A program made the position numbers and the translations under genes. Shown piece by piece: positions 23,301 through 30,362 of a stretch of 64,000 bases of DNA; positions within the stretch are counted from its first letter, which is position 1, and each line of letters starts with the position of its first letter. Source of the stretch: Liolophura sinensis (lineage: Eukaryota; Mollusca; Polyplacophora; Chitonida; Chitonidae); contig NC_088307.1 of the NCBI RefSeq assembly GCF_032854445.1, positions 1,736,001 to 1,800,000 on the forward strand. Reading direction: 5' to 3'. The notes beneath the pieces are model-generated. The model saw nothing but the letters and a program-made list of their open reading frames with translations, was not told the DNA's origin and ran no database searches.

Positions 23301-24692
23301 TGTTCAGGATGACATATTCTGCTTAACTACAGTTTATTTCATTTTTCACAGGGAAGTGCTTGTTCAGGATGACATATTCTGCTTAACTACGGTTTATTTC
23401 ATTTTTCCAAGGAAAGTACTTGTTCAGGATGACATATTCTGCTTAACTACAGTTTATTTCATTTTTCGCAACGAAGTACTTGTTCAGGATGACATATTCT
23501 GCTTAACTACAGTTCATTTCATTTTTTCGCGGGGAAGTGCTTGTTCAGGATGACATATTCTGCTTAATTACCGTTTATTTCATTTTTCGCAGGGAAGTGC
23601 TTGTTCAGGATGACATATTCTGCTTAACTACAGTTTATTCCATTTTTCGCAGGGAAATGCTTGTTCAGGATGACATATTCTGCTTAACTACGGTTCATTT
23701 CATTTTTCGCAGGGAAGTACTTGTTCAGGATGACATATTCTGCTTAACTACCGTTTATTTCTTTTTTTCGCAGGGAAGTACTTGTTTCAGGATGACATAT
23801 TCTGCTTAACTACAGTTCATTTCATTTTTCGCGGGGAAGTGCTTGTTCAGGATGACATGTTCTGCTTAACTACAGTTTATTTCATTTTTTGCACAGAGGT
23901 GCTTGTTCAGGATGACATATTCTGCTTAACTAACAGTTTATTTCATTTTTCGCAGGGAAGTGCTTGTTCAGGATGACATATTCTGCTTAACTACAGTTTA
24001 TGTCATTTTTCGCAGGGAAGTGCTTGTTCAGGATGACATATTCTGCTTAACTACACTTTATTTCATTTTTCGCAGGAAAGTACTTGTTCAGGATGACATA
24101 TTCTGCTTAACTACAGTTTATTTCATTTTTCGCAGGGAAGTGCTTGTTCAGGATGATGTGTTCTGCTTAACTACAGTTTATTTCATTTTTCGCAGGAAAG
24201 TACTCGTTCAGGATGACATATTCTGCTTAACTACAGTTTATTTCATTTTTTGCAGGGAAATGCTTGTTCAGGATGATGTATTCTGCTTAACTACAGTTTA
24301 TTTCATTTTTCGCAGGGAAGTGCTTGTTCAGGATGACATATTCTGCTTAACTACAGTTCATTTCATTTTTCGCAGGGAAGTACTTGTTCACGATGACATA
24401 TTCTGCTTAACTACAGTTCATTTCATTTTTCGCAGAGAAGTACTTGTTCAGGATGACATATTTTGCTTAACTACAGTTTATTTCATTTTTCGCAGGGAAG
24501 TGCTTGTTCAGGATGACATATTCCACCGGTCATGAATACAAACACCAAGATTTCGAGGCTGAAACTGAAATGGCAGAGGAAATCATTGAAAAGCTGAACA
24601 ATATTCTCGAGCTCCGGATGAGCACAGTGAGGAAGGAATACTTGGCGTCCAAAAAACGACATCTAAAGAAACGAGGAGAAACTTTTAGGTAG
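5229..24692 (+). CDS. MAPKAP1: SIN1/MAPKAP1 orthologue, mTORC2 subunit (11 coding exons, spliced)
   Basis: SIN1 is the scaffold subunit of mTOR complex 2 that recruits AKT/SGK/PKC substrates through its CRIM domain, and it also carries a Ras-binding domain and a lipid-binding PH domain. Exons: 5229-5383, 6153-6247, 7562-7678, 8876-9036, 11312-11478, 12853-13029, 14959-15068, 16930-17037, 20263-20391, 21098-21229, 24496-24692. All introns are GT-AG, phases agree throughout, and the total of 1548 nt encodes 515 aa plus stop (human about 522). Landmarks are the N-terminal SDDTGMCE, the [12 protein letters not shown] block (its Thr92 aligns with the AKT/S6K site Thr86 of human), CRIM across exons 4-6 ([22 protein letters not shown]), the Ras-binding region in exons 6-8 and PH in exons 9-11. 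The start is the ATG giving MAMMDNAEF, matching the family N-terminus. The introns are extraordinarily rich in tandem repeats, several built from the exon edges. The gene looks intact. Confidence 0.95.
5425..5720 (+). repeat. Intron 1 minisatellite, about 32-bp unit
   Basis: About nine copies of a unit reading roughly 'actgtcctgctacagcaag' plus 'acttggtgtaaga', with some shortened copies near 5600. The array starts about 40 nt after the exon 1 donor. Each unit contains a 'ctacag' that looks like a weak acceptor, but I see no similarity to SIN1 exons. Confidence 0.9.
6153..6247 (+). CDS. MAPKAP1: SIN1 exon 2
   Basis: The acceptor is a T-rich run ending tttgtttcag at 6152 and the donor is gtaggt at 6248. 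It encodes a serine/acidic linker ([19 protein letters not shown] and DIFPDMDYG) between the N-terminal motif and the NTAQRLER block. Entry phase 2 and exit phase 1 match the neighbouring exons. Confidence 0.9.
6340..6690 (+). repeat. Intron 2 degenerate tandem repeat, about 105-bp unit
   Basis: Three to four diverged copies share 'ctggtcacccaggaattag', 'gatgatgtcaggtgtctttg' and 'gcatgatacttca'. No exon similarity is visible. Confidence 0.65.
6736..7007 (+). mobile_element. tRNA-derived SINE (family A), full length with target-site duplication
   Basis: The tRNA-like head has an A-box-like 'tggctcagttggttagcgc' and a B-box-like 'gtgagttcaagtcc'. It is followed by the family body ('cagcaacctgcagatggtcg', 'ccgggctctgcccggtttc', 'tgagtacggcgtaaaacacc') and an (aaat)n tail. 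A 12-bp target-site duplication, ATGTTATGTGTG, lies at 6724-6735 and 7008-7019. The insertion is in SIN1 intron 2 in sense orientation. This is the reference copy for family A in this window. Confidence 0.92.
7130..7250 (+). mobile_element. Possible 3' end of a third SINE family
   Basis: The stretch 'gatatggctggaaaactgcc', 'gatgtggcgttaagccataa' and a following 'tcattcattcattc' tail resembles a SINE 3' module common in invertebrates. The head is not evident. The call is tentative. Confidence 0.4.
7562..7678 (+). CDS. MAPKAP1: SIN1 exon 3 (NTAQRLER block)
   Basis: The acceptor is gattgttttgacag at 7561 and the donor is gtaggt at 7679. It encodes [19 protein letters not shown] and continues to [11 protein letters not shown]. 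The RRRSNT sequence is the AKT/S6K recognition site around human Thr86, here Thr92. The last 28 nt and the donor are the founder of the array that follows in intron 3. Confidence 0.93.
7679..8340 (+). repeat. Intron 3 array of about ten 67-bp units copied from the exon 3 donor junction
   Basis: Each unit holds a near copy of the last 28 nt of exon 3 (tggaaggaactgcctgtaga followed by gtttaatg), usually followed by GTAGGT and about 35 nt of intron ('ttcttctgtactgtctcctt', 'actagaacatcac'). The real exon end is the first copy. Many units therefore keep a good 5' splice-site look-alike, while several have point changes (gtaatgctagg). Confidence 0.9.
8876..9036 (+). CDS. MAPKAP1: SIN1 exon 4 (start of CRIM domain)
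   Basis: The acceptor is tggatatag at 8875 and the donor is gtgagt at 9037. It encodes a linker with a basic cluster ([16 protein letters not shown]) and then [12 protein letters not shown], which matches the N-terminal edge of CRIM (NPFNEYSKFDGKG in human). Exit phase is 0. Confidence 0.92.
9172..11050 (+). repeat. Intron 4 minisatellite, about 40 copies of a 46-bp unit
   Basis: The unit reads approximately 'ggtacatgtatgtgtggtgt', 'atctgatggcagggtaattt' and 'tgtcag', with interspersed 31-bp short forms lacking the 'acatgtatgtgtgg' part. It begins about 135 nt after the exon 4 donor. The unit segment GATGGCAGGGTAATTTTGTCA aligns with the exon 4 junction GACGGCAGGGTGAGTCTGACA at 16 of 21 positions, so a junction origin is possible but not proven. 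Confidence 0.93.
11115..11311 (+). repeat. Two-copy ~95-bp repeat next to the exon 5 acceptor
   Basis: The segment 'cctacagacgggctaagttgg' through 'gtgccacactgtttactgt' occurs twice in tandem. The second copy runs directly into the exon 5 acceptor (ctgttcgatag). This is a small-scale example of the junction-side duplications seen elsewhere in the gene. Confidence 0.8.
11312..11478 (+). CDS. MAPKAP1: SIN1 exon 5 (CRIM domain core)
   Basis: The acceptor is gttcgatag at 11311 and the donor is gtgagt at 11479. It encodes [16 protein letters not shown], then [20 protein letters not shown], then [14 protein letters not shown], nearly colinear with human CRIM (LPMTVVTMASARVQDLIGLI). The exit leaves two bases. 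Confidence 0.95.
11852..12136 (+). other. Unassigned open frame inside SIN1 intron 5
   Basis: A 94-codon frame with a lysine/acid-rich second half ([20 protein letters not shown], then [17 protein letters not shown]). It does not fit SIN1 and has no splice signals matching the gene phase. It might be a remnant of an inserted element or chance. I do not recognise it. Confidence 0.25.
12170..12850 (+). repeat. Intron 5 compound array with three copies of the exon 6 acceptor junction
   Basis: Two unit types alternate: a 25-26-bp unit 'gcctgaccttctgccctata' plus 'tgtgt', and a ~110-bp unit carrying a near copy of the exon 6 acceptor and its first ~45 nt ('ttgttgttctgcag' then 'taatattgttgattgttatg' and 'gcctccaaattgccaaggat'). 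Junction-like copies lie near 12190-12270, 12465-12540 and 12660-12735. The first and third keep ctgcag (AG at 12209-12210 and 12678-12679), and the second has lost the AG. The true exon 6 start is the last copy. Confidence 0.88.
12853..13029 (+). CDS. MAPKAP1: SIN1 exon 6 (end of CRIM, start of Ras-binding region)
   Basis: The acceptor is ttgttgttctgcag at 12852 and the donor is gtaagt at 13030. It encodes [20 protein letters not shown], then [19 protein letters not shown] and the beginning of the next domain (ASLVVTM). [10 protein letters not shown] and KFGF..LALVEK are hallmark SIN1 residues. Upstream look-alike copies of this exon start lie in intron 5. Confidence 0.95.
13173..13435 (+). 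mobile_element. Family A SINE copy in SIN1 intron 6
   Basis: A diverged full-length copy. The head is 'cctctgtggccgagggggct', the B-box is 'gtgagttcaagccc', the body carries 'gccagcaacctgcagatggt', and the tail is 'caccaatcaaataaataaat'. ACTAGTG at 13166-13172 and 13436-13442 is a probable short target-site duplication. Confidence 0.85.
13560..13670 (+). mobile_element. Possible degraded SINE 3' module
   Basis: The sequence 'ctccacctttaaaactggca', 'ggggctgtatatatgaaaat' and 'ttctaggtgtagccttacac' has the layout of an old SINE 3' end (a pyrimidine-rich stretch, then gtgaaaatttcttgag-like sequence). There is no head and no clear tail. Confidence 0.3.
13815..14255 (-). pseudogene. LINE reverse transcriptase C-terminal fragment in SIN1 intron 6
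   Basis: Minus-strand frames give [20 protein letters not shown], which fits the post-catalytic RT region (LNxxKTK), then [17 protein letters not shown] and [15 protein letters not shown], then [17 protein letters not shown]. This order is typical of the thumb and C-terminal domain of jockey/CR1-type elements. The catalytic core is absent, and internal stops and frameshifts are present. Confidence 0.65.
14959..15068 (+). CDS. MAPKAP1: SIN1 exon 7 (Ras-binding region)
   Basis: The acceptor is ttttgaatttcag at 14958 and the donor is gtaaac at 15069. It encodes [20 protein letters not shown], then [17 protein letters not shown]. The alternation of basic residues (KKRKIK) aligns with human KAVKRRKG in the ubiquitin-like RBD. 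Entry phase 2 and exit phase 1 are consistent. Confidence 0.92.
15874..16553 (+). repeat. Intron 7 minisatellite, 23-bp unit with a 44-bp variant block
   Basis: The unit is 'tatcaatgttgggacccaga' plus 'ggg' in two blocks (15874-16130 and 16350-16553). Between them lies a ~44-bp form that adds 'gtgacgtcacagcaatgtgg' and 'tctg'. Open frames across this region are periodic translations of the repeat. Confidence 0.95.
16191..16330 (+). promoter_or_regulatory. Four perfect CRE-type palindromes (TGACGTCA) at 44-bp spacing
   Basis: TGACGTCA occurs at 16191-16198, 16235-16242, 16279-16286 and 16323-16330, each within the 44-bp variant of the intron 7 minisatellite. The octamer is the consensus cAMP-response element bound by CREB/ATF factors. 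Regular spacing follows from tandem duplication, and any regulatory role is speculative. Confidence 0.4.
16930..17037 (+). CDS. MAPKAP1: SIN1 exon 8
   Basis: The acceptor is gtgtgttttgtag at 16929 and the donor is gtacgt at 17038. It encodes [20 protein letters not shown], then [16 protein letters not shown], aligning with human YRLEKQSEPNVAVDLDSTLE..WEFCLVREN. It closes the Ras-binding region. Confidence 0.94.
17888..18797 (+). repeat. Intron 8 minisatellite, about 35 copies of a 26-bp unit
   Basis: The unit is 'ggattatgcccaatggaggg' plus 'ttggtt', with variant types (cgcccagtgg, atcccggtgg, cgcctagtgg, tgccgaatgg) arranged in higher-order patterns toward the right end. Because 26 is not a multiple of 3, frames rotate, producing the long [10 protein letters not shown]-type open frames, which are not genes. 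Confidence 0.95.
19329..19533 (+). pseudogene. Unassigned coding-like fragment in SIN1 intron 8
   Basis: A frame starting [18 protein letters not shown] continues into an acidic tract ([17 protein letters not shown]) and ends at a stop 67 codons later. The basic start with a K..SFF motif is reminiscent of the N-termini of hAT/ZMYM-type transposon-derived proteins, but no zinc finger or transposase follows. It could be a stranded transposon 5' exon. No SIN1 similarity. Confidence 0.35.
20263..20391 (+). CDS. MAPKAP1: SIN1 exon 9 (start of PH domain)
   Basis: The acceptor is ttttttgtcaccag at 20262 and the donor is gtgagt at 20392. It encodes a short linker ([18 protein letters not shown]), then [20 protein letters not shown] and EVQLG, matching human SSHHYKSFKVSMIHRLRFTT..DVQLG at the PH domain start. 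The exon end is the founder of the 66-bp array in intron 9. Confidence 0.94.
20392..20900 (+). repeat. Intron 9 array of about eight 66-bp copies of the exon 9 3' end with its donor
   Basis: The unit is 'gtgagtacaagtccttcatt', 'gtggagatggttaacaagtt', 'gaggacaaactcagaggtgc' and 'agctag', so each copy spans the last ~60 nt of exon 9 up to the donor. The length is a multiple of three, so later copies read in frame as repeats of [18 protein letters not shown]. The first copy has a one-base deletion and read-through from exon 9 stops at TGA 20415-20417. Most copies keep gtgagt. Confidence 0.92.
20905..21097 (+). repeat. Short array built around the exon 10 acceptor
   Basis: Four to five copies of a 38-50-bp unit read 'tatcattgttctgtccaggt' and 'cctagctgtataactaca'. 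The last copy is the polypyrimidine tract and AG of exon 10 (ttgttctatccag). Several copies retain ccag or tcag, so they look like acceptors. Confidence 0.8.
21098..21229 (+). CDS. MAPKAP1: SIN1 exon 10 (PH domain)
   Basis: The acceptor is ttgttctatccag at 21097 and the donor is gtatct at 21230. It encodes [20 protein letters not shown], then [30 protein letters not shown] is highly conserved (human ISGDKVEIDPVTN). Exit phase 1 joins the GG of exon 11. Confidence 0.95.
21590..24495 (+). repeat. Intron 10 array of about 46 60-bp copies of the exon 11 acceptor junction
   Basis: The unit is 'ggaagtgcttgttcaggatg', 'acatattctgcttaactaca' and 'gtttatttcatttttcgcag', tandem from about 21730, with more diverged copies from 21590. 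It equals the exon 11 acceptor plus the first 28 nt of exon 11, then ~12 nt unique to the array. The true exon start at 24496 is the last copy. Most units have an intact T-rich tract and cgcag. Read in the SIN1 frame a decoy gives [10 protein letters not shown] and then TAA. The open frames of the [16 protein letters not shown] type are periodic shadows (60 nt = 20 codons). Confidence 0.96.
24496..24692 (+). CDS. MAPKAP1: SIN1 exon 11 (C-terminal half of PH domain, stop)
   Basis: The acceptor is tttcatttttcgcag at 24495 and coding ends at TAG 24690-24692. It encodes [20 protein letters not shown], then [20 protein letters not shown], and a basic tail ([13 protein letters not shown]). This matches human [45 protein letters not shown]. 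Its 5' edge is identical to the array unit for 28 nt and then diverges. Confidence 0.95.
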
Positions 24693-25489
24693 CAGAGAAA
24701 TATGTCGAGAGGTACGCATATTCCAGCATGTACCATTTGTATATGAGAATTGTCTTCTCTATTGTCTTCTTATGTATGATGTTAAACAGTGATCAGCTGA
24801 TATCAGCTAAACAGTTACTCCATGTAACATAATGCAGAAATACATGTCAGTAACTCTCATATACCTGGGTATCAAATTTATCCTGCAAAAGACCCATGAA
24901 TTCAGTACAGAAGGTTGATGTGTTGGTGAACCGCTTGTGTGATACAGCCAAACAAAGGGAGATAACCTAGCCATCAGAAGGCATATAGTATCGGTTGCAA
25001 ATACTAGCACGTCCTCCATGTGTCCCATGTGATCCTACGGTGCCGAGACAAGGCTCGCGTACTGATTTCCCCCTAAAGTACGGGGATGATTGTTGATAGA
25101 GGAGTATCAGATATTGACAGATTCCTTGAGTCTAAATCTGTATTAATGGTATGAAAATTATCTACCTGCATCGGACTTAATCAAAAACATCCAAATTAAA
25201 AAATGAACTATTAGCTGATGAATAGTAAGTTATTCAACATGGCGGTCATGAAAGATGGCATGAATAGTGAGTTCGAAGAAGTAATCGTGTGTGCCGAGGC
25301 AAGCGGTGGCTTTTCTGAGAAAAGGGCTCGCGTGGCTTCACAGTGGAATTCTTGGGTTGTAAACGAAAAACTTGCGCCTGATTGAGGAAATGTGATAATA
25401 CGGCAGCACTTTCAATTCTGTCGATGTGCGTGATTTGCTTGCGCTATTATCACACCAAAGTAGTTCTCAAAGCGTCCCAAAAAAAGCGT

Positions 25490-25680
25490 AAAACGGGCTG
25501 TGGCTGAGCCAGAATGTGTAAACTGTGGCCGAGCCAGAACGTGTAACTGTGGGCCGGGCCAGAACGTGTAACCGTGGCCGGGCCAGAACGTGTAACTGTG
25601 GCCGGGCCAGAACGTGTAACTGTGGCTGGACCAGAAACGTGTAACTGTGGCGGGCCAGAAAGTGTAACCTTGGCCAAATG
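25490..25680 (+). repeat. 23-bp minisatellite, about eight copies
   Basis: The unit is 'ggccgggccagaacgtgtaa' plus 'ctgt', with small length variants. Reverse-strand frames in this stretch (GPATVTRS repeats) are periodic translations. Confidence 0.9.
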
Positions 25681-25989
25681 ATGTCTAAAATACGATGCAT
25701 ATCAACACATCAAGTGAACGAGTTGGGCCTGTCTGCTAACGGGATGAACGAGGTACGAACGGACCCCGTGGGTGTGCGCACATACTGCCATTGCTGCCAT
25801 TGGTAACACGCCCTTAGTAGGATCGAAGTACGGCAATTCCGTTCGCGGTATGCCCATATCGGTTCAAGTCGAATTGCGCAACGTGATGGCCGTCAGAAAA
25901 TTTTGAGCAGATCCGAAGTTCTAAAGCCTCCTTCCCGTCGTAGCCCGTCCATGACGTTCGTATTAAGACCATAAAAAGTTGCTACACCG

Positions 25990-26150
25990 TCCACACCGTT
26001 CACACGCAGTTGAGACCGTTGGCACGCAGTTTGAGACCGTTCGGCAGCAAGTTTGAGACCGTTGGCACGCAGTTTGAGACCGTTGGCACGCAGTTTGAGA
26101 CCGTTGGCACGCAGTTTGAGGACCGTTCGGCAGCAAGTTTAAGAACGTGG
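25990..26150 (+). repeat. 21-22-bp minisatellite, about seven copies
   Basis: The unit is 'gagaccgttggcacgcagtt' plus t, alternating with the variant 'gagaccgttcggcagcaagt' plus tt. Confidence 0.88.
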
Positions 26151-27560
26151 TGAGAATTTGTTTAGTGTGATGGGAGATTTACGTGGATCTGTGATATCTC
26201 GATTGTACGTCATAAAGATAACAAGGTTACACTTTCTAAACTTTGGGCAGGATAGTCCTTTTCGATTCATGTATGCATTTGTCTATAGTGTTGTCATTTC
26301 CTTGAAGGGAAATGCTGTTTGATAAACGGATGTTTCCCGGGCAGTCGTAAGTTGTTCCTCTCCCCATTTGATTAAGTGTGCGGCCTTAGTTTGTAATAGT
26401 GATGTATTAGCGCTAAATATTGGCAAGGTAGTTGTGGAATATAAATCTCGGTATCTATCAGCATAACATTGCGCATCTGTTCGCAAGGCAATCTGTGAGG
26501 CAAGTAAAGGTTATAAAATATGTATTTTGGTGCTGAAACGGAAATATTTCCTGTAGGATATCACCTTAGCTGTGAAACAAACCTCAAACCGCTTTTCTGT
26601 GAGCAATAGAACTCTTTCGTTTGCGAAACATTTGGGTAAATCCAGTGGTCGTATTTGTACTTGCAACATTGCATGTCAAAGATTTGTCTTGTCACAATTT
26701 TTATGTAAATCAGCTGTGTAATTTTAGGGTTGGGTGAACTTGTAGGCTCATGATTATTGACAGAAATTCACGTGGTGTTTTCCACCATGTTTTTAGTTCT
26801 TAAAAAACCTCCCTGAAAATCACCCAAAGTCCTTATTACAGATAAGCTGGCCAGAAATCTTCCGTTTTGTTGTCAAAATGTAGGTGGTGTTTGTATGAGA
26901 GACCAGAAATAAAAAGTATGAAGAGTTTATTCTGACTCCTTGGTTGATATATGTACGTGAAGAAATTTTTTAATTTGCAGGTGTGTAGACTTTGTACCTT
27001 CTATTAGGCAAGGTGGTTCGCACGCCATACTAAAAGTTACCATGCATTCAAAGGTCAGACACGTTTTGGCGTGACAACAGAGTGTGTATACCACAGAAGC
27101 CTTAAAGCAGAGAGAGGAAAATTTTGTCATGGAATAATCAAAAAAGAGAGAATCTGCAAGAGATTTTAGGTCTTGTGAGGAATGCTTGATGCCCTGGCAC
27201 CCGCCCCTAGCTTGTGTGGTAACTCATTGCTGGAGTACAGCCACTCTTTAACCCGGCTGTGTAACAATGAGCACCATGCCTATAGTATGTAGTATACAGT
27301 GCATCCATGAAATACAAGGCAGGTTGAAAACAGATAACAAATCGTTTCTGAGATGATCTTGCTCCAGAATGTACACGACATTACAAAACCAGAGATAAAC
27401 CATGTGTACCATTTCCAATGCGAATTTGTCTGACCAAGTATGCGGTTTTTCAGATATATACATGGACTTCGTAGTCAAAAAGTAAGCACCACCATGTATT
27501 GTAAAACCTTGCATCTTCTGGTGCATCACTGCATACGGAACATGTGTCTTCTCGGCGTAA

Positions 27561-27830
27561 AGGGGGCCTCCGTGGCTCAGTTGGTTAGCGCGCTAGCGCA
27601 GCGTAATGACTCGGGGAGCCTCTAGACAATGCGGTTGCTATGAGTTCAAGCCCAGCTCATGCTGGCTTCCCCTCCGGCCATACGTGGGAAGGTCTTGCAG
27701 CAACCTGCGGATGGTCGTGGGCTCCCCCCGGGCTCTGCCCACTTTCCTCACACCGTAATGCTGGCCGCCGTCATATAAGTAAAATTTTCTTGAGTACGGC
27801 GCAAAACACCAATCAAATAAATAAATAAAT
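27561..27830 (+). mobile_element. Family A SINE, full length
   Basis: The head is 'ggcctccgtggctcagttgg' followed by ttagcgcgctagcgcagcg. B-box, body and (aaat)n tail match the copy at 6736. Its good preservation suggests a fairly recent insertion. Confidence 0.9.
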
Positions 27831-28620
27831 CTACACTGAAGAAAACTATTTTGTTACTAGTAAGAAAGTTTTTAGGAAACAAAGTACTTTGTTAAATTAA
27901 TTTTAATTTTAAGTTTCTTTGTTAATTCATTTAGCAAAGTAATGCGTTAATTTAACAAACTACTATGTAAACTTTAACAAACTAGTTTGTCAGTTTAATA
28001 AACTGATTTGAAGTATTTATACAAAGTAATCCCTTAATTCAGCAAGGCAATTTATTCCTATAGCAAACACATGACTGATGGATTTGTTCACGCTCACACA
28101 CAAAGCTCATTGACCAGTAACCTTCTGACCCATAGGCATTGCACTGATTCCTAACCACAATACTCTATAACCAGTATTGCATTGCTCCACAACCAGTACC
28201 ATACTGCTCCATAACCAGTTTCCCAATTAAGCAGTAATAGTATGCTGTGCAACTAGTGACACACTGCCCTGTTGGCACCGCAATGCAGAGCTGTGAAACC
28301 AGTAGCTAGGAACGGCCTGCATGCTCTTTAACCAGCAACACAACCATGCAATGGACAACTCCATCTGTTAACCGACTGAGCTGAAACTAACGAGATGCCA
28401 TGTAAACATAACAACAGACGGCGGATAATGAAATATTCATGATTTTGTACAGAAGCACACATTACAATTAATGTGAAATAAAAGAGTAATTACTAATGTA
28501 AAAACTCATTTTCGTGGTTTATTTATTTAAATAATATCTCTTCACCAATTGTCCAATAAATGAACATAAACTGAATAGCATATAACCAATCAGAGAAAAG
28601 CTCTGAATTATATTTTGAGC
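27831..28620. other. AT-rich intergenic stretch with a degenerate ~25-bp repeat
   Basis: 27850-28030 is dominated by 'acaaagta' and 'taacaaact' motifs. 28085-28370 has loosely repeated 'ctgctccataaccagtacca' and 'tattgcattgctccacaacc' elements. No gene is visible. Confidence 0.5.
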
Positions 28621-29223
28621 TCGTAATGGACACGAAAACTACAACCACAATGGGCACGATAATCACAACCACACTGTGCACGATAATAACAACCACACTG
28701 GACACGATAACCACAACCACACCGGACGCAAAAACCAGAACGACACTGGACACACTAACCACAACCACACTGGCCACGATAACCACAACCACACTGGACG
28801 CAATGACTGCAAACCCACCGGACACAATAACCACAACCACGCTGCGCACAATAAACACAACCACAGTGGACATGATAACCACAACCACACTAGACACGAT
28901 ATCCACAACCACACTGGACATGATAACCTCAACCACACTGGACACAATAACAACAACCACATTGGACATGATAACCACAGCCACACTGGACACGAGAACT
29001 ACAACCACACTGGGCACGATAATCACAACCACACTGGACGCAAAAACCACAACCACACAGGACGCAATGACCGTAAACCCACCGGACACAATAACCACAA
29101 CCACGCTGCGCACAATAAGCGCAACCACAGTGGACATGATAACCACAACCACACTGGACACGATAAGCACAACCACACTGGACATGATAACCACAACCAC
29201 ACAGTACACGATAACCACAACCA

Positions 29224-29585
29224 CACGTGAGTGAGTGAGTGCTTGGGGTTTAACGTCGTACTCAACAATTTTTGCAGTCATATGACGACGAAGGAATCCT
29301 TAGCGTGTATGTTATGTGCCTCCTTGTCACAGGATGGATTTCCACCGCTCTTTTATCTAGTGCTGCTTCACTGAGACAACTTCCCGAAGGCAAGTAAGCC
29401 GCCCCGTTCGAGCCATTATACTGATACAGGTCAACCAGTCGTTGCACTATCCCCTTCATGCTGAACGCCAAGCGAGGAAGTTACAACTTCCTTTTTTAAA
29501 GTCTTAGGTGTGACTCGACCCAGGATTGATCCTGTATCTACCGCTCCTGAAGCGGACGCTCTACAAACTATGCTATCCGGGCCAG
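29224..29585 (-). mobile_element. tRNA-derived SINE (family B) inside the 24-bp array
   Basis: On the minus strand it starts with a tRNA-like head ('ggcccggatagcatagtttg', an anticodon-arm-like 'ccgcttcaggagcgg', a B-box-like 'ggatcaatcctgggtcgag'), then the body 'gaagttgtaacttcctcgct' and 'gcaacgactggttgacctg', and ends 'aaaccccaagcactcactca'. The 24-bp repeat abuts both ends. Confidence 0.85.
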
Positions 29586-30003
29586 AACAACAATGACACG
29601 ATAACCACAACCACAGTGGACATGATAACCACAACCACATTGGACACGATAACCACAACGACACTGGACACAATAACAACCACCACATTGGACATGATAA
29701 CCATAGCCACACTGGACATAAGAACTACAACCACACTAGTCACGATAACCACAACCACAGTGTGCACGATAACAATAACCGCACTGCACACAAAAACCAC
29801 AATCACACAGGACACAACAACGACAACCACATTGGACACGATAACCATAACCACACTGGCCGCAAAAAACCACAACCACACAGGACGCAATGACCGCAAA
29901 CACACTAGACACAATAACCACAACCACACTGCACACGATAAGCACAACCACATTGGACACGATAACCACAATCACACTTCGCACGATAACCACAACCACA
30001 CTG

Positions 30004-30362
30004 GAGTGAGTGAGTGTGTGCTTGGGGTTTAACGTACTCAGCAATTTTTCAGTCATATGACGACGAAGGAATCCTTAGGATGTATGTAATGTGCCTCCTT
30101 GTCGCAGGACGGATTTCCACCGCTCTTTTATCTAGTGCTGCTTCACTGAGACGACTTCCCGAAGGCAAGTAAGCTTCCCCGCCCGAGCCATTATACTGAT
30201 ACGGGTCAACCAGTTGTTGCACTATCCCCTTCATACTGAACGCCAAGCGAGGAAGTTACAACTTCCTTTTTTAAAGTCTTGAGTGTGACTCGACCCAGGA
30301 TTGATCCTGGATCTACCGCTCCTGAAGCGGACGCTCTACAAACTATGCTATCCGGGCCAGAA
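30004..30362 (-). mobile_element. Second family B SINE inside the 24-bp array
   Basis: Nearly identical to the copy at 29224-29585, with the same orientation and the same flanking array sequence. Two independent insertions with the same flanks are less likely than one insertion followed by duplication of a block of the array. Confidence 0.85.

Larger units (their letters stand above)
24693..27560. other. Region downstream of SIN1; only short minisatellites
   Basis: The SIN1 3' UTR must begin here. The AATAAA at about 26907 is the clearest polyadenylation-like hexamer I noticed, but it is 2.2 kb from the stop and unproven. Apart from the two arrays listed separately I see no gene. Confidence 0.4.

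Noticed and set aside
21590-24535. Long open frames of repeated [14 protein letters not shown] type
   Set aside because: The 60-bp junction-derived array gives 20-codon periodic frames out of phase with SIN1; not a gene.
28523-29281. 252-codon hydrophobic minus-strand open frame and its plus-strand partners
   Set aside because: The 24-bp repeat is a multiple of three, so frames stay open on both strands; the protein is a periodic translation without domain or start signals.
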